Position numbers and translations under genes: made by a program. Below are positions 41,740-50,499 of a stretch of 58,618 nt of DNA, in pieces. Every line of letters starts with the position of its first letter. Position 1 is the first letter of the stretch. The stretch is from contig JBMNEO010000011.1 in assembly GCA_050948825.1 (NCBI GenBank), positions 1 to 58,618 of the forward strand, in the 5' to 3' direction. Source of the stretch: DUQX01 sp050948825. Lineage in GTDB: Bacteria > Bacillota > Dethiobacteria > DTU022 > UBA8154. The notes under the pieces were generated by a model. The model was given only the letters and a program-made list of their open reading frames with translations. It had not been told where the DNA came from and searched no databases.

Positions 41740-41880
41740 GGGGACGGTTCTCTTTGTCGCGTGGATGCGACAAAGAGAACCGTCCCCAATGTCGCCGTCC
41801 CCAATGTCGCATGAGTAGCGGCGGCGATTATCAAGTGCGACAGGGAGAACCGTCCCCAATGTCGCAGTCCCCAATGTCGC
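41740..41880. repeat. GGGGACGGTTCTC repeat, cluster between era and recO
   Basis: Seven bases after the era stop, a perfect 21-bp stem forms: GGGGACGGTTCTC plus TTTGTCGC (41740-41760), loop GTGGAT, and the complement (41767-41787). Three to four copies of GTCCCCAATGTCGC and a single GCGACAGGGAGAACCG unit follow, ending at 41880. The ribosome site of recO (AGGGAGGGG) begins at the edge of the last copy. Confidence 0.85.
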
Positions 41881-41895
41881 AGGGAGGGGTAAGCG

Positions 41896-42657
41896 TTGGT
41901 GAAGCAATTAAAGACAAAAGCGCTGGTTTTGCGCTCGCGTCCGCTTGGGGAAAGGGATAGGCTCTTAAGCCTTTTAACGCTGGAACAGGGTAAATTAAGC
42001 GCCGTTGCCCCGGGTGCCCGAAAGATAAAAAGCAAGCTCGCTGCGGGGGTGGACTATTTCACCTGCGGTTCTTTTTTATTGTACAGGGGCAGATCGCTTT
42101 TTACGGTTAGCCAGCTGGAGGTGGAGACAAGTTTTCGCAACATCAGGGAGGATATTCGTGCTTATGCTTACGGCATGTTCTTTGCCGAATTGACGGATAA
42201 GCTGCTGCAGGAGGGAGAACCCACCCCGGGAATATTTCACCTTCTTTTTAACTGCTGGGCATCTCTGGATGAAAATAAAGCGGATAAAGAGCTTTTAGCG
42301 CGCTTTTTTGAGTTAAAAATTCTATCCCTGCTCGGATACCATCCCCACCTTAAAGGTTGCCTGTACTGCGGCAGTACCGTTGGCCCTTTCTTCTGGAGCA
42401 ACAGCTCCGGAGGAATTTTTTGCGAGAAATGCCGCCCCGGAGGTGCGGTTTTTCCCTTTTCTAAAGGGACCTGTTCGCTGGCCGCCAGAATGCTCGGTAT
42501 GCCCCCTGCCAAAATCGTTAATGTCAAAGCTTCGGAACAACAAAAAAAAGAGCTGAAGAACTTTAATCTTCATTTTCTCCAGTACTGGGTGGATGTGGCT
42601 TCCTTCCAAGGGCTATACTTTTTGGAAAAAGTTGCTAATATTGAAAAGGATAAATAG
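41896..42657 (+). CDS. recO: DNA repair protein RecO
   Basis: RecO promotes RecA loading and strand annealing in the RecFOR pathway. The 253 residues have the N-terminal OB fold (KTKALVLRSRPLGERDRLLSLLTLEQGKLSAVAPGARK) and a helical C-terminal domain. The zinc motif is CLYCGS...CEKC. TTG 41896 or GTG 41899 are both possible. The AGGGAGGGG site directly follows the repeat cluster, so its translation signal lies at the edge of repeat DNA. The era-recO order is conserved. Confidence 0.93.
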   Translation: MVKQLKTKALVLRSRPLGERDRLLSLLTLEQGKLSAVAPGARKIKSKLAAGVDYFTCGSFLLYRGRSLFTVSQLEVETSFRNIREDIRAYAYGMFFAELTDKLLQEGEPTPGIFHLLFNCWASLDENKADKELLARFFELKILSLLGYHPHLKGCLYCGSTVGPFFWSNSSGGIFCEKCRPGGAVFPFSKGTCSLAARMLGMPPAKIVNVKASEQQKKELKNFNLHFLQYWVDVASFQGLYFLEKVANIEKDK

Positions 42658-42709
42658 GCCGACAATGCAATAGACTAAAAGCAGAAACCCATACATTGAA
42701 AGGATTGTT

Positions 42710-43084
42710 ATGTCAATGCGGATTACCCTGGAACAGGTGAAATTTTTACAGCAAAAGGCCGGTTTAAACTACGAGGACGCAAAGGAATTGATGGAGAAAG
42801 CGGGTGGCGACCTGCTGCGCGCACTTAATATTTTAGAAGAAAGCGGCAAGCTTGCTTTTTTATCACCCAAAAAGGAAGCGGATCAGGAAACAGAAACACT
42901 CTTATCAAAGCTCTGGGAGATAAATAAAGCGGCCAGGATAAGGGTCAACAGCCCGAAAAAGATGTTATTCCAGTTTCCGCTGGCGCTCGGTATCGCTGGC
43001 GCAGCAGCTTTCCCGCGCCTGACTTCCTGGAGTATGCTGGTTCTTTTGCTGACGCGTTGTTCCCTGGAGATTGATATTCATTAA
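42710..43084 (+). CDS. DUF4342 protein with UBA-like N-terminus
   Basis: The 124-residue protein starts ITLEQVKFLQQKAGLNYEDAKELMEKAGGDLLRALNILEESGK, a UBA/TS-N-like three-helix motif as in EF-Ts. The C-terminal DUF4342 part has RIRVNSPKKMLFQFPLALGIAGAAAFPRLTSWSMLVLLLTRCSLEI with one hydrophobic segment. Its role is not known. ATG 42710 follows GAAAGGAT. It is between recO and the glyQS leader, a common place for this family in Firmicutes. Confidence 0.8.
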   Translation: MSMRITLEQVKFLQQKAGLNYEDAKELMEKAGGDLLRALNILEESGKLAFLSPKKEADQETETLLSKLWEINKAARIRVNSPKKMLFQFPLALGIAGAAAFPRLTSWSMLVLLLTRCSLEIDIH

Positions 43085-43250
43085 CCTCACAGCTGTGTTT
43101 TGCTCCTCTCTTTGTATACCCATTTGTATACCCGATGAAGAAATGGGAATATTCCACCTCTATTACTCCACTTTTACAATATTTTTTGCATTGCGCCCAG
43201 GTAGCCGGGACTCGAATAGGCAATTCCATATCATAGGCTATGATCCGGCC

Positions 43251-43279
43251 TTGACACCGCTTGTTTTTTTTGTTAACTT
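43251..43279 (+). promoter_or_regulatory. Promoter of the glyQS operon
   Basis: TTGACA (43251-43256) and TAACTT (43274-43279) with a 17-base spacer, directly before the T-box leader. A 7+1+7 inverted repeat ATCATAG-G-CTATGAT lies upstream at 43230-43244. Confidence 0.65.
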
Positions 43280-43285
43280 AAAAGC

Positions 43286-43496
43286 ACATTATTAATCTGG
43301 TGCGATGCTGGAAAAAAGTAGCCGGAGAATGCCTGTTTGATAGAGAACCGGGGACGGTGGAAGCCTGGCCGGGCGCTTCCGGTGAATGGAATTCCGAAGC
43401 AGTGTTTCACGAAAAAGAGCCCTTTCTGGGAAATAGGGTGGAACCGCGGGAGCCGTGCTCCCGTCCCTAGCCTCGTCCGGGGTTTTTTTATTTTTT
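43286..43496 (+). promoter_or_regulatory. T-box riboswitch upstream of glyQS
   Basis: The T-box sequence AGGGTGGAACCGCG is exact at 43435-43448. Upstream is a stem I region with AGAGAACCGGGGACGGTGG and the closing segment GGTGAATGGAATTCCGAAGC, which contains a GGA glycine codon that may be the specifier. The antiterminator pairs AGGG...CGGGAGC with GCTCCCGTCCCT. A run of 7 T and then 6 T (43483-43496) follows. Uncharged tRNA-Gly should let transcription pass into glyQS. The terminator stem is short (see findings). Confidence 0.93.
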
Positions 43497-43535
43497 ACTT
43501 CATATTTATCAAGGATGAAAGGGAGGTAGAGTGTA

Positions 43536-44495
43536 ATGGATTTTCAGGAGTTGATCATCAGGCTGCAGGAGTTCTGGGCCGGGCAGGGGTGCCTTATCCA
43601 GCAGCCTTACGATGTAGAAAAAGGGGCGGGAACGATGAACCCGGCTACTTTTTTGCGTTCACTGGGTCCGGAACCCTGGAAGGTTGCTTATGTCGAGCCT
43701 TCACGCCGCCCTGCGGACGGGCGTTACGGGGAAAATCCCAACCGCCTTTACCAGCACCACCAGTACCAGGTGATTCTCAAACCGAACCCCCCGGATGTCC
43801 AGGACATTTACCTGGAAAGCCTGGCAAGGCTGGGTATAGATCCCAGGGAACATGATATTCGTTTTGTCGAGGATGACTGGGAATCCCCCACCCTGGGAGC
43901 ATGGGGCCTTGGCTGGGAAGTTTGGCTGGACGGTATGGAGATAACCCAGTTTACATATTTCCAGCAGATCGGCGGTTTCGATCTGCAGGCTGCTCCTGTG
44001 GAGCTTACATACGGACTGGAGCGGATTGCCATGTTTATCCAGAAATGCGATAATGTTTTTGAGCTGCTCTGGGCCCCCGGGGTCTACTATGGCGACGTTT
44101 TCCGGAAGGCAGAGGAGGAGCATTCCCGTTATAGTTTTGAAGAGGCGGATACCTCTTTAATCCTTGAACTGTTTTCCCTCTACGAAAAAGAATCGAAGAG
44201 AATTCTCGAAAAGGGTTTGGTCCTGCCCGCTTACGATTATGTTCTTAAATGTTCCCATGCTTTTAACGTCCTTGATGCACGCGGTGCAATCAGCGTTACG
44301 GAAAGAACAGGATTTATCGCCCGCATCAGGGAACTCGCGCGCCGCTGCGGAAAGCTGTACCTTGAGCAGAGGGAAGCGGCGCAATATCCCCTTTTGGAGA
44401 GGGACGGCCTTATGAAAAAGATAAAGTATAATGAACATACAGTACTTAAGAAGCATGCGGGGAGTAATAAAAACGATCAGGGAGGCGATGAATAA
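43536..44495 (+). CDS. glyQ: Glycyl-tRNA synthetase alpha subunit
   Basis: The catalytic subunit of the bacterial alpha2-beta2 GlyRS is visible from FQELIIRLQEFWAGQGCLIQQPYDVEKGAGTMNPATFLRSLGPEPWKVAYVEPSRRPADGRYGENPNRLYQHHQYQVILKP onward, a family-defining N-terminus read here across the first 85 residues. WGLGWEVWLDGMEITQFTYFQQIGG and LTYGLERIAMF complete the aminoacylation core. At 319 residues it is slightly longer than the usual 290-300, with a charged tail. ATG 43536 follows GGGAGG. It is controlled by the T-box and followed without a gap by glyS. Confidence 0.98.
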   Translation: MDFQELIIRLQEFWAGQGCLIQQPYDVEKGAGTMNPATFLRSLGPEPWKVAYVEPSRRPADGRYGENPNRLYQHHQYQVILKPNPPDVQDIYLESLARLGIDPREHDIRFVEDDWESPTLGAWGLGWEVWLDGMEITQFTYFQQIGGFDLQAAPVELTYGLERIAMFIQKCDNVFELLWAPGVYYGDVFRKAEEEHSRYSFEEADTSLILELFSLYEKESKRILEKGLVLPAYDYVLKCSHAFNVLDARGAISVTERTGFIARIRELARRCGKLYLEQREAAQYPLLERDGLMKKIKYNEHTVLKKHAGSNKNDQGGDE

Positions 44496-46601
44496 ATGCC
44501 GGACGTTCGTGATCTGCTGCTGGAAATTGGATGCGAGGAAATCCCTGCCCGCTTTATGACCGGCGGGTTGAAGGGGTTGAAGGAGATTGCCGGGAAATTA
44601 TTTCAGGATAATCGTCTTACCTATCGCGAGGTTCTTGCCTACGGCACTCCGCGGCGGCTGGTTTTGCTGGTAAAAGGACTGGCGGAGAGCCAGTCACAGC
44701 AAGAAGAGAAGGTTAAGGGACCTTCAAAAGAAGCCGCCTTTGATCGGAACGGGAACCCTACAAAAGCTGCCCTGGGGTTTGCCGGGAGGCTGGGGTTAAA
44801 AGTAGAGGAGTTAAAAATTGAGAAGGCAGGTAAAAAGGAGCACCTCGTGGCTTTGCGCAGCATTGCCGGTAGGAAAACTGCGGATGTTTTAAGCACCCTG
44901 CTTCCAGACCTGTTAAAGGGACTCTCCTTTCCCAAAAATATGTTCTGGGAAGAGAGCAGGATAAGATTTCCCCGCCCGATACGCTGGATTCTCTGCCTCT
45001 ACGGCTCCGAAATGATTTCCTTTTCCTATGGGAGTTTGCAGTCAGGCAGGGAAACCAGAGGCCACCGTTTTTTGGCGCCGGCTCCCGTTACTGTCCGTGA
45101 TCCGGAGCATTATTTTGCTTGTATGGAAGAATCTGAGGTGGTGCTGGATCAAAATAAGCGGAAGAAATTGATCGAAGAAGGAGTTAAGTCTGCCGCGGCA
45201 GCACACAAACTTGAGGCTTTTATTGATCCCTCTTTGCTGGAGGAGGTCAATTATCTGGTTGAGAGACCCGAAGCTCTTTTCTGCTCGTTTCCGGAAAAGT
45301 TTCTGGAGCTGCCCCGGGAAGTACTGGTGACGACAATGCAGCACCACCAGCGTTATTTCCCCGTAGAGGATTCGGAAGGCCGCCTTTCGCCTCATTTTAT
45401 CGCCGTTTCCAACAACGGCGCTGCACAGTCGGCAACTGTCCGGGGGGGAAATGAAAGAGTTCTCAAAGCGCGGCTGGCGGATGCACAATTTTTCTACGAG
45501 GATGACCTGAAAACTCCCCTGGAGAAACAGGTAATAAAACTAAAATCCATTCTCTTTCAGGAGGAACTGGGGACTGTCTACGAGAAGACAGAGCGGCTGG
45601 TAACCTTGACGGAATATTTGGGGAACCGTCTGGATGTTCTGGACAGGGCCGATAAAGAAGCTGCCCTGCGCGCAGCATATCTGGCTAAGGCGGACCTGGT
45701 GACGAATATGGTTGGGGAATTTCCGGAGCTGCAGGGTATTATGGGCAGGGAGTATGCCCTGAAGTCCGGAGAAAGGGAAAATGTTGCCAGGGCTATTTAC
45801 GAGCACTACCTGCCCCGCTTTGCCGGCGACCGGCTGCCCGCGACGGGAGCCGGAGCCCTGCTTGCCCTCGCAGATAAAGTAGACCATCTTACGGGCTGCT
45901 TTGCCCTGGGAATCAGGCCCTCGGGTTCACAGGACCCGTATGCTTTAAGGCGCCAGGGCCTGGGGCTGCTGCAGATTTTACTCGAGCATGGTTTTCACCT
46001 TCCGCTGACGGAGTTAATCCGGTATGCGCTGGAGCTTTACAAGAAAAAAGAGGCGCTGCAGGAGATGGATCTGGAAGATCTCACCGCCCAGATCAGAGAT
46101 TTTATCCTGCAGAGGTTACGCTACCTTTTTCAGGAAAGGGGTATGGACTATGACCTGGTGGAAGCGGCGCTCGGTTCCTCCCTGGACGAAATAGCACCCC
46201 TCTGGAAGAGGGTATACTTTTTACAGGCAAACCGCGAAAATGAGTATTTGATGCAGGCTGCGGCAGCTTATACCAGGGCGGCAAATCTTGCCAGGCAGGC
46301 CCCCGCCGGAGAGTCGGTGAACGAAAAGCTCCTCCTCGAAGAGGCAGAGAAAAAGCTCTTCAGCTGTTATACCGCATCTAAGGAAAAGATAGGACGTGCC
46401 GTTGAAGAGGATAATTTCGGGCAGGTGCTCGCGGAGCTGGCCGGGTTGAAAGCGCCGCTGGACCTCTTCTTTGATCAAGTACTCGTCATGGTTGAAGACA
46501 ATAGGATCCGTTTGAACAGGTTGGCCCTGTTGCAGCAGATAAAGGAACTATTCCAGTTACTTGCCGATTTTTCAAAAATCGTCTTTTCTGCCCAGAATTA
46601 G
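44496..46601 (+). CDS. glyS: Glycyl-tRNA synthetase beta subunit
   Basis: The beta subunit binds tRNA. The 701 residues start LLLEIGCEEIPARFM and include MQHHQRYFPVEDSEGRLSPHFIAVSNN and an HD-like core (ALLALADKVDHLTGCFALGIRPSGSQDPYALRRQ). The C-terminal anticodon-binding part is DALR-like. Its ATG starts right after the glyQ stop, so the two are translated together. The length and order are standard. Confidence 0.98.
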   Translation: MPDVRDLLLEIGCEEIPARFMTGGLKGLKEIAGKLFQDNRLTYREVLAYGTPRRLVLLVKGLAESQSQQEEKVKGPSKEAAFDRNGNPTKAALGFAGRLGLKVEELKIEKAGKKEHLVALRSIAGRKTADVLSTLLPDLLKGLSFPKNMFWEESRIRFPRPIRWILCLYGSEMISFSYGSLQSGRETRGHRFLAPAPVTVRDPEHYFACMEESEVVLDQNKRKKLIEEGVKSAAAAHKLEAFIDPSLLEEVNYLVERPEALFCSFPEKFLELPREVLVTTMQHHQRYFPVEDSEGRLSPHFIAVSNNGAAQSATVRGGNERVLKARLADAQFFYEDDLKTPLEKQVIKLKSILFQEELGTVYEKTERLVTLTEYLGNRLDVLDRADKEAALRAAYLAKADLVTNMVGEFPELQGIMGREYALKSGERENVARAIYEHYLPRFAGDRLPATGAGALLALADKVDHLTGCFALGIRPSGSQDPYALRRQGLGLLQILLEHGFHLPLTELIRYALELYKKKEALQEMDLEDLTAQIRDFILQRLRYLFQERGMDYDLVEAALGSSLDEIAPLWKRVYFLQANRENEYLMQAAAAYTRAANLARQAPAGESVNEKLLLEEAEKKLFSCYTASKEKIGRAVEEDNFGQVLAELAGLKAPLDLFFDQVLVMVEDNRIRLNRLALLQQIKELFQLLADFSKIVFSAQN

Positions 46602-46615
46602 ATAAAGGATTTTTT

Positions 46616-46657
46616 ACTTGCGGATAGAATAACAATACTTGCGGATAGAATAAAAAT
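46616..46657 (+). repeat. Two tandem 21-bp units
   Basis: ACTTGCGGATAGAATAACAAT is 21 bases and is repeated immediately with one changed base (AACAAT to AAAAAT). It lies between glyS and the PPDK regulator. It could be a local duplication only. Confidence 0.7.
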
Positions 46658-46703
46658 AAACATAAGGGCAAAGTGTAGGCAATAAGGAGGTGCACCGGGA
46701 AAT

Positions 46704-47522
46704 TTGGAGAAAAAAAATAAACCGGTTGTCTATATTATCTCCGATTCAGTGGGAGAGACAGCCGAGTTTGTTGTAACCGCTGTGGCAAGCCAGTTTAATT
46801 CCGGACAGGTAGAGATACACAAAGAATCCTATCTCACCGATACGGGCCGTCTAAAAGAGATATTAAAGGAAGCTGCCAAGAAAAAAAGTATAGTCGTTTG
46901 TACGCTGGTTTTGCCGGAGTTGCGGAATACTATTGCCGAAGAGGCCTTAAAGTATGATCTCCCCCTGGTGGATCTGCTTGGTCCGATGTTTAAAGCTTTT
47001 GCCAGGGTTATGTCTGCGGATCCGCGTTTGGAGCCCGGGTTAATACGGCGTTTGGACGAAGATTATTTCCGCAGAATAGCGGCTGTAGAGTTTGCCGTGA
47101 AGTACGATGACGGAAAAGACCCGCGCGGCCTGCTGCAGGCCGATGTTGTCCTGCTCGGGGTTTCACGCACTTCTAAAACCCCGCTGAGTATGTACCTCGC
47201 TCATCGCAAGCTCAAGGTGGCGAACCTACCCCTTGTCCCCGAGGTGGAGCCCCCGCAGGAGCTCTATGAACTCCCTAGAAATAAAATATTTGGATTGATA
47301 ATTGCTCCGGACTTGCTGCGCAAAATACGCGAAGAAAGACTGAGCACCCTGGGGCTCGGTGCACAAGCCAATTATGCCGAAATGGGGCGTATCCTGGAGG
47401 AGCTGGAATATAGCAGGGGGATCATGCGCCGCCTCGCTTGCCCTGTGTTTGATGTTTCCAATAAAGCTGTTGAAGAGGTGGCCAACAAAATAATTATTGC
47501 TGTAAAGGAGTCTAAAGAGTAG
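46704..47522 (+). CDS. Pyruvate, phosphate dikinase regulatory protein (kinase/pyrophosphorylase)
   Basis: This 272-residue DUF299-family enzyme switches PPDK off by ADP-dependent phosphorylation of a threonine next to the catalytic His, and on by Pi-dependent removal. The N-terminal VYIISDSVGETAEFVVTAVASQF and the P-loop VLLGVSRTSKTPLSMYLAHRKLKVANLPLVPEVEPP are the signature. TTG 46704 lies behind AAGGAGG. The gene precedes ppdK by one base, which supports PPDK rather than PEP synthase as its target. Confidence 0.95.
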   Translation: MEKKNKPVVYIISDSVGETAEFVVTAVASQFNSGQVEIHKESYLTDTGRLKEILKEAAKKKSIVVCTLVLPELRNTIAEEALKYDLPLVDLLGPMFKAFARVMSADPRLEPGLIRRLDEDYFRRIAAVEFAVKYDDGKDPRGLLQADVVLLGVSRTSKTPLSMYLAHRKLKVANLPLVPEVEPPQELYELPRNKIFGLIIAPDLLRKIREERLSTLGLGAQANYAEMGRILEELEYSRGIMRRLACPVFDVSNKAVEEVANKIIIAVKESKE

Positions 47523-47523
47523 A

Positions 47524-50187
47524 ATGAGTGGAGTAAAACAGGTTTATTTGTTTACTGAAGGAAATGCGGAAATGAAGAAGCTCCTTGGTGGAAAAGGGGC
47601 TAATCTAGCGGAGATGACACGGCTTGGGCTGCCGGTTCCACCGGGGTTTACCGTAACGACAGAAGCCTGCATCGATTATTACCGGAAAGGGGAAACGCTC
47701 TGGCCGGAGCTGGAGGAAGAAGTAGCGAAAGCACTTCAGGAATTGGAGAAAAAGACAGGAAAAACCTTAGGAGGCGGGGAAAATCCTCTTTTGCTTTCAG
47801 TCCGCTCCGGAGCCTATTTTTCGATGCCCGGAATGATGGACACTATTTTAAACCTGGGGTTAAATGATAAGACGGTGGAAGCCCTGGCTAAATCGACAGG
47901 AAACAGGCCGTTTGCCCTGGACTGCTACCGCCGTTTTTTGCAGATGTATGCCGATGTAGTGCTCAAGATAGAGCATTACCACTTTGAAAGGGCACTTGAC
48001 GAAGTTAAAAAAATGTTCAAGGTCCAGCCGGGCGAACAATTGAGTGAAGAGGGCTGGGAAAAGGTTATAACCCGTTTCAAGCAGATCATTGAGGTGGATA
48101 ACCGGCAGAAATTTCCCCAGGAGCCCGTTGAACAGTTGTTAAACTCCATTAAGGCCGTTTTCGCTTCCTGGAACAATCAACGTGCTATCGTTTATCGCCG
48201 ACTGAACCATATCCCTGACGATCTGGGGACTGCTGTGAATATCCAGTCTATGGTCTTCGGCAACCAGGGAGAGGACAGCGCAACGGGCGTTGCCTTTACA
48301 CGCAATCCTTCGACCGGGGAAAAGGTCCTCTACGGGGAATTATTATTTAATGCCCAGGGAGAGGACATTGTTGCGGGGATACGCACGCCCCTGCCCATGT
48401 CCGCGCTGAAGGAAAAGATGCCTTCTATTTATGATCAGTTTGACAATATCTGTACTAAACTAGAAAACCACTATCGCGATATGCAAGATATCGAGTTTAC
48501 TATAGAAAAGAAACGGCTTTTTATTTTACAGACCAGGAACGGGAAGAGAACCGCGGGCGCAGCGGTTAAAATCGCTGTCGACCTTGTTGAAGAGGGGATC
48601 TGCAGTAAGGAGGAAGTTCTTTTAAGGGTAGAGCCTTCACAGCTTGTGCAGCTGCTGCACCAGCGTATTGATACAACCCTTGCTTTAAAACCCCTGGCGA
48701 CCGGCCTGCCGGCTTCTCCCGGGGCTGCGCTGGGAAAGGTGGTTTTCGATGCCAACGATGCCGAATTGAAGAATGCCGAAGGTGAAAAGGTGATTATGGT
48801 GCGTTCGGATACCACGCCGGACGATATTCACGGTATTGTGGCAGCACAGGGTGTACTGACCAGCCGGGGCGGGATGACCAGCCATGCCGCTGTTGTCGCT
48901 AGAGGGATGGGGAAACCCTGTATCAGCGGTTGTGAAGCGGTCAAGATCGACCCCAAGGCGCATTTGTTCCAGGTTGGGGAACAGGTTATCAAGGAAGGAG
49001 ATATTATTTCTATTGACGGGACTACCGGCAATGTGTATCTCGGCGAGGTTCCCATGATATCCCCGGAACTGAGTCCGGAATTCCAAAAGCTGCTATCCTG
49101 GGCGGATGAAGTAAGAAAGCTGCAGGTGAGGACCAACGCCGACAACCCCAGGGACGCCCGCAAAGCCAGGGAATTTGGAGCGGAAGGGATCGGGCTGTGC
49201 CGGACTGAGCATATGTTCATGGAACAGGATAGGCTCCCGATAGTCCAGGAGATGATTCTTGCCGAAACGAAGGAGGAAAGGAACAAATGCCTCTTAAGGC
49301 TCCTGCCCATACAGCAGGGGGATTTTGAACAACTTCTGCGTGAAATGGAGGGTTATCCCGTTACTATTCGCCTGCTGGATCCTCCACTGCATGAGTTTTT
49401 GCCCAATCTGGAGGAACTTCTGATAGAAGTTGCTCTTTTGAAGGAGCGGGGAGATAACCCTTCCCTGCTTAAGGAAAAAGAATACCTGTTAAAGAAGGTT
49501 CGGGCGTTAAACGAATTTAACCCCATGCTGGGTCACAGGGGCTGCCGCCTGGGCCTGGTATTTCCGGAAATATACAGGATGCAGGTCAGGGCGATATGCC
49601 AGGCCGTTGTTGCTTTAATGAAGGAAGGCCTGGATGTAAAACCCGAGATAATGATACCGCTGGTAGGCCATCCCCGTGAACTGGAAATAATGCGGGAAAT
49701 TGTGGAGGACGAGGCTGCTAAAGTTAAAAAAGAAGCACAGGTGGAATTTAACTGCCCCGTTGGGACGATGATCGAGCTTCCGCGTGCCTGTGTAACGGCG
49801 GGGCAGATTGCAAAACATGCCGACTTTTTCTCTTTCGGGACCAATGACCTTACCCAGACCACTTTTGGTTTCAGCCGTGACGATGCTGAAGGGAAGTTCC
49901 TGCCGTTTTATGTGCAGGAGAAGGTCCTCCCGGATAACCCCTTTATGGTTCTGGACAGGGAAGGTGTGGGGAGCCTGATTACCCAGGCTGTGACCGCAGG
50001 CCGGGAGCAAAAGAAGGAGCTGAAGATGGGGATATGCGGGGAGCACGGGGGCGAACCGCAGTCAATCGAGTTCTGTCATCAGGCAGGATTAAACTATGTG
50101 AGCTGCTCTCCTTTCCGTGTGGCGATTGCCAGACTGGCGGCAGCACAGGCAGCAATCAATGCAAATGGTGACGCAGGGCAAAAGTAA
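47524..50187 (+). CDS. ppdK: Pyruvate, phosphate dikinase
   Basis: PPDK interconverts pyruvate, ATP and Pi with phosphoenolpyruvate, AMP and PPi, and links glycolysis to PPi in anaerobes. The 887 residues show the ATP-grasp domain (LLGGKGANLAEMTRLGLPVPPGFTVTTEAC; PGMMDTILNLGLND). The swivelling phosphohistidine domain is GGMTSHAAVVARGMGKPC, with His as the carrier and Thr two residues before as the regulatory site. The C-terminal TIM barrel has FGTNDLTQTTFGFSRDD and the catalytic Cys in MGICGEHGGEP. The length is standard. It forms an operon with its regulator. Confidence 0.98.
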   Translation: MSGVKQVYLFTEGNAEMKKLLGGKGANLAEMTRLGLPVPPGFTVTTEACIDYYRKGETLWPELEEEVAKALQELEKKTGKTLGGGENPLLLSVRSGAYFSMPGMMDTILNLGLNDKTVEALAKSTGNRPFALDCYRRFLQMYADVVLKIEHYHFERALDEVKKMFKVQPGEQLSEEGWEKVITRFKQIIEVDNRQKFPQEPVEQLLNSIKAVFASWNNQRAIVYRRLNHIPDDLGTAVNIQSMVFGNQGEDSATGVAFTRNPSTGEKVLYGELLFNAQGEDIVAGIRTPLPMSALKEKMPSIYDQFDNICTKLENHYRDMQDIEFTIEKKRLFILQTRNGKRTAGAAVKIAVDLVEEGICSKEEVLLRVEPSQLVQLLHQRIDTTLALKPLATGLPASPGAALGKVVFDANDAELKNAEGEKVIMVRSDTTPDDIHGIVAAQGVLTSRGGMTSHAAVVARGMGKPCISGCEAVKIDPKAHLFQVGEQVIKEGDIISIDGTTGNVYLGEVPMISPELSPEFQKLLSWADEVRKLQVRTNADNPRDARKAREFGAEGIGLCRTEHMFMEQDRLPIVQEMILAETKEERNKCLLRLLPIQQGDFEQLLREMEGYPVTIRLLDPPLHEFLPNLEELLIEVALLKERGDNPSLLKEKEYLLKKVRALNEFNPMLGHRGCRLGLVFPEIYRMQVRAICQAVVALMKEGLDVKPEIMIPLVGHPRELEIMREIVEDEAAKVKKEAQVEFNCPVGTMIELPRACVTAGQIAKHADFFSFGTNDLTQTTFGFSRDDAEGKFLPFYVQEKVLPDNPFMVLDREGVGSLITQAVTAGREQKKELKMGICGEHGGEPQSIEFCHQAGLNYVSCSPFRVAIARLAAAQAAINANGDAGQK

Positions 50188-50304
50188 ATGACATGGCGTG
50201 GAAGCCTTGGGTTACAATAGATTGAATGAATATTTATATCACATAAGCAGGGTGCTGATAGAATGAACTTTGACTGTCGGCCCCTATTTTTTTATGAAAT
50301 AATC

Positions 50305-50353
50305 AGAATAAGGGTACTGTCACTTAATAATTTAGAGGCAGTGCCCTATTCTT
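50305..50353. repeat. Imperfect inverted repeat after ppdK
   Basis: AGAATAAGGGTACTGTC (50305-50321) and GGCAGTGCCCTATTCTT (50337-50353) pair with a few mismatches around a 15-base loop. It could be a terminator without a T-run or a decayed mobile-element end. The rest of the 50188-50499 gap holds TATAAT at 50413-50418, a possible -10 box for the next gene. Confidence 0.5.
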
Positions 50354-50499
50354 GTTGAGCCAAAATGCAAGAAAAAACGACAAATAAAAAAACCACTTTG
50401 CTTTGAATGTGGTATAATTACGCAGTACAGTCAAAATTATGATTGCACAAAAATGAATGCCAATGTGAGGCGTCGCCCTTGCCCGCGGGAGGGGATGGA

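Noticed and set aside
43345..43360. GAACCGGGGACGGTGG in the glyQS leader as another copy of the GGGGACGG repeat
   Set aside because: It is part of the conserved T-box stem I and lacks the TTCTC and GTCGC blocks.
43337..43855. 172-residue ORF across the T-box and the start of glyQ
   Set aside because: It is out of frame with glyQ and covers an RNA leader. Only the glyQ frame shows a protein family.
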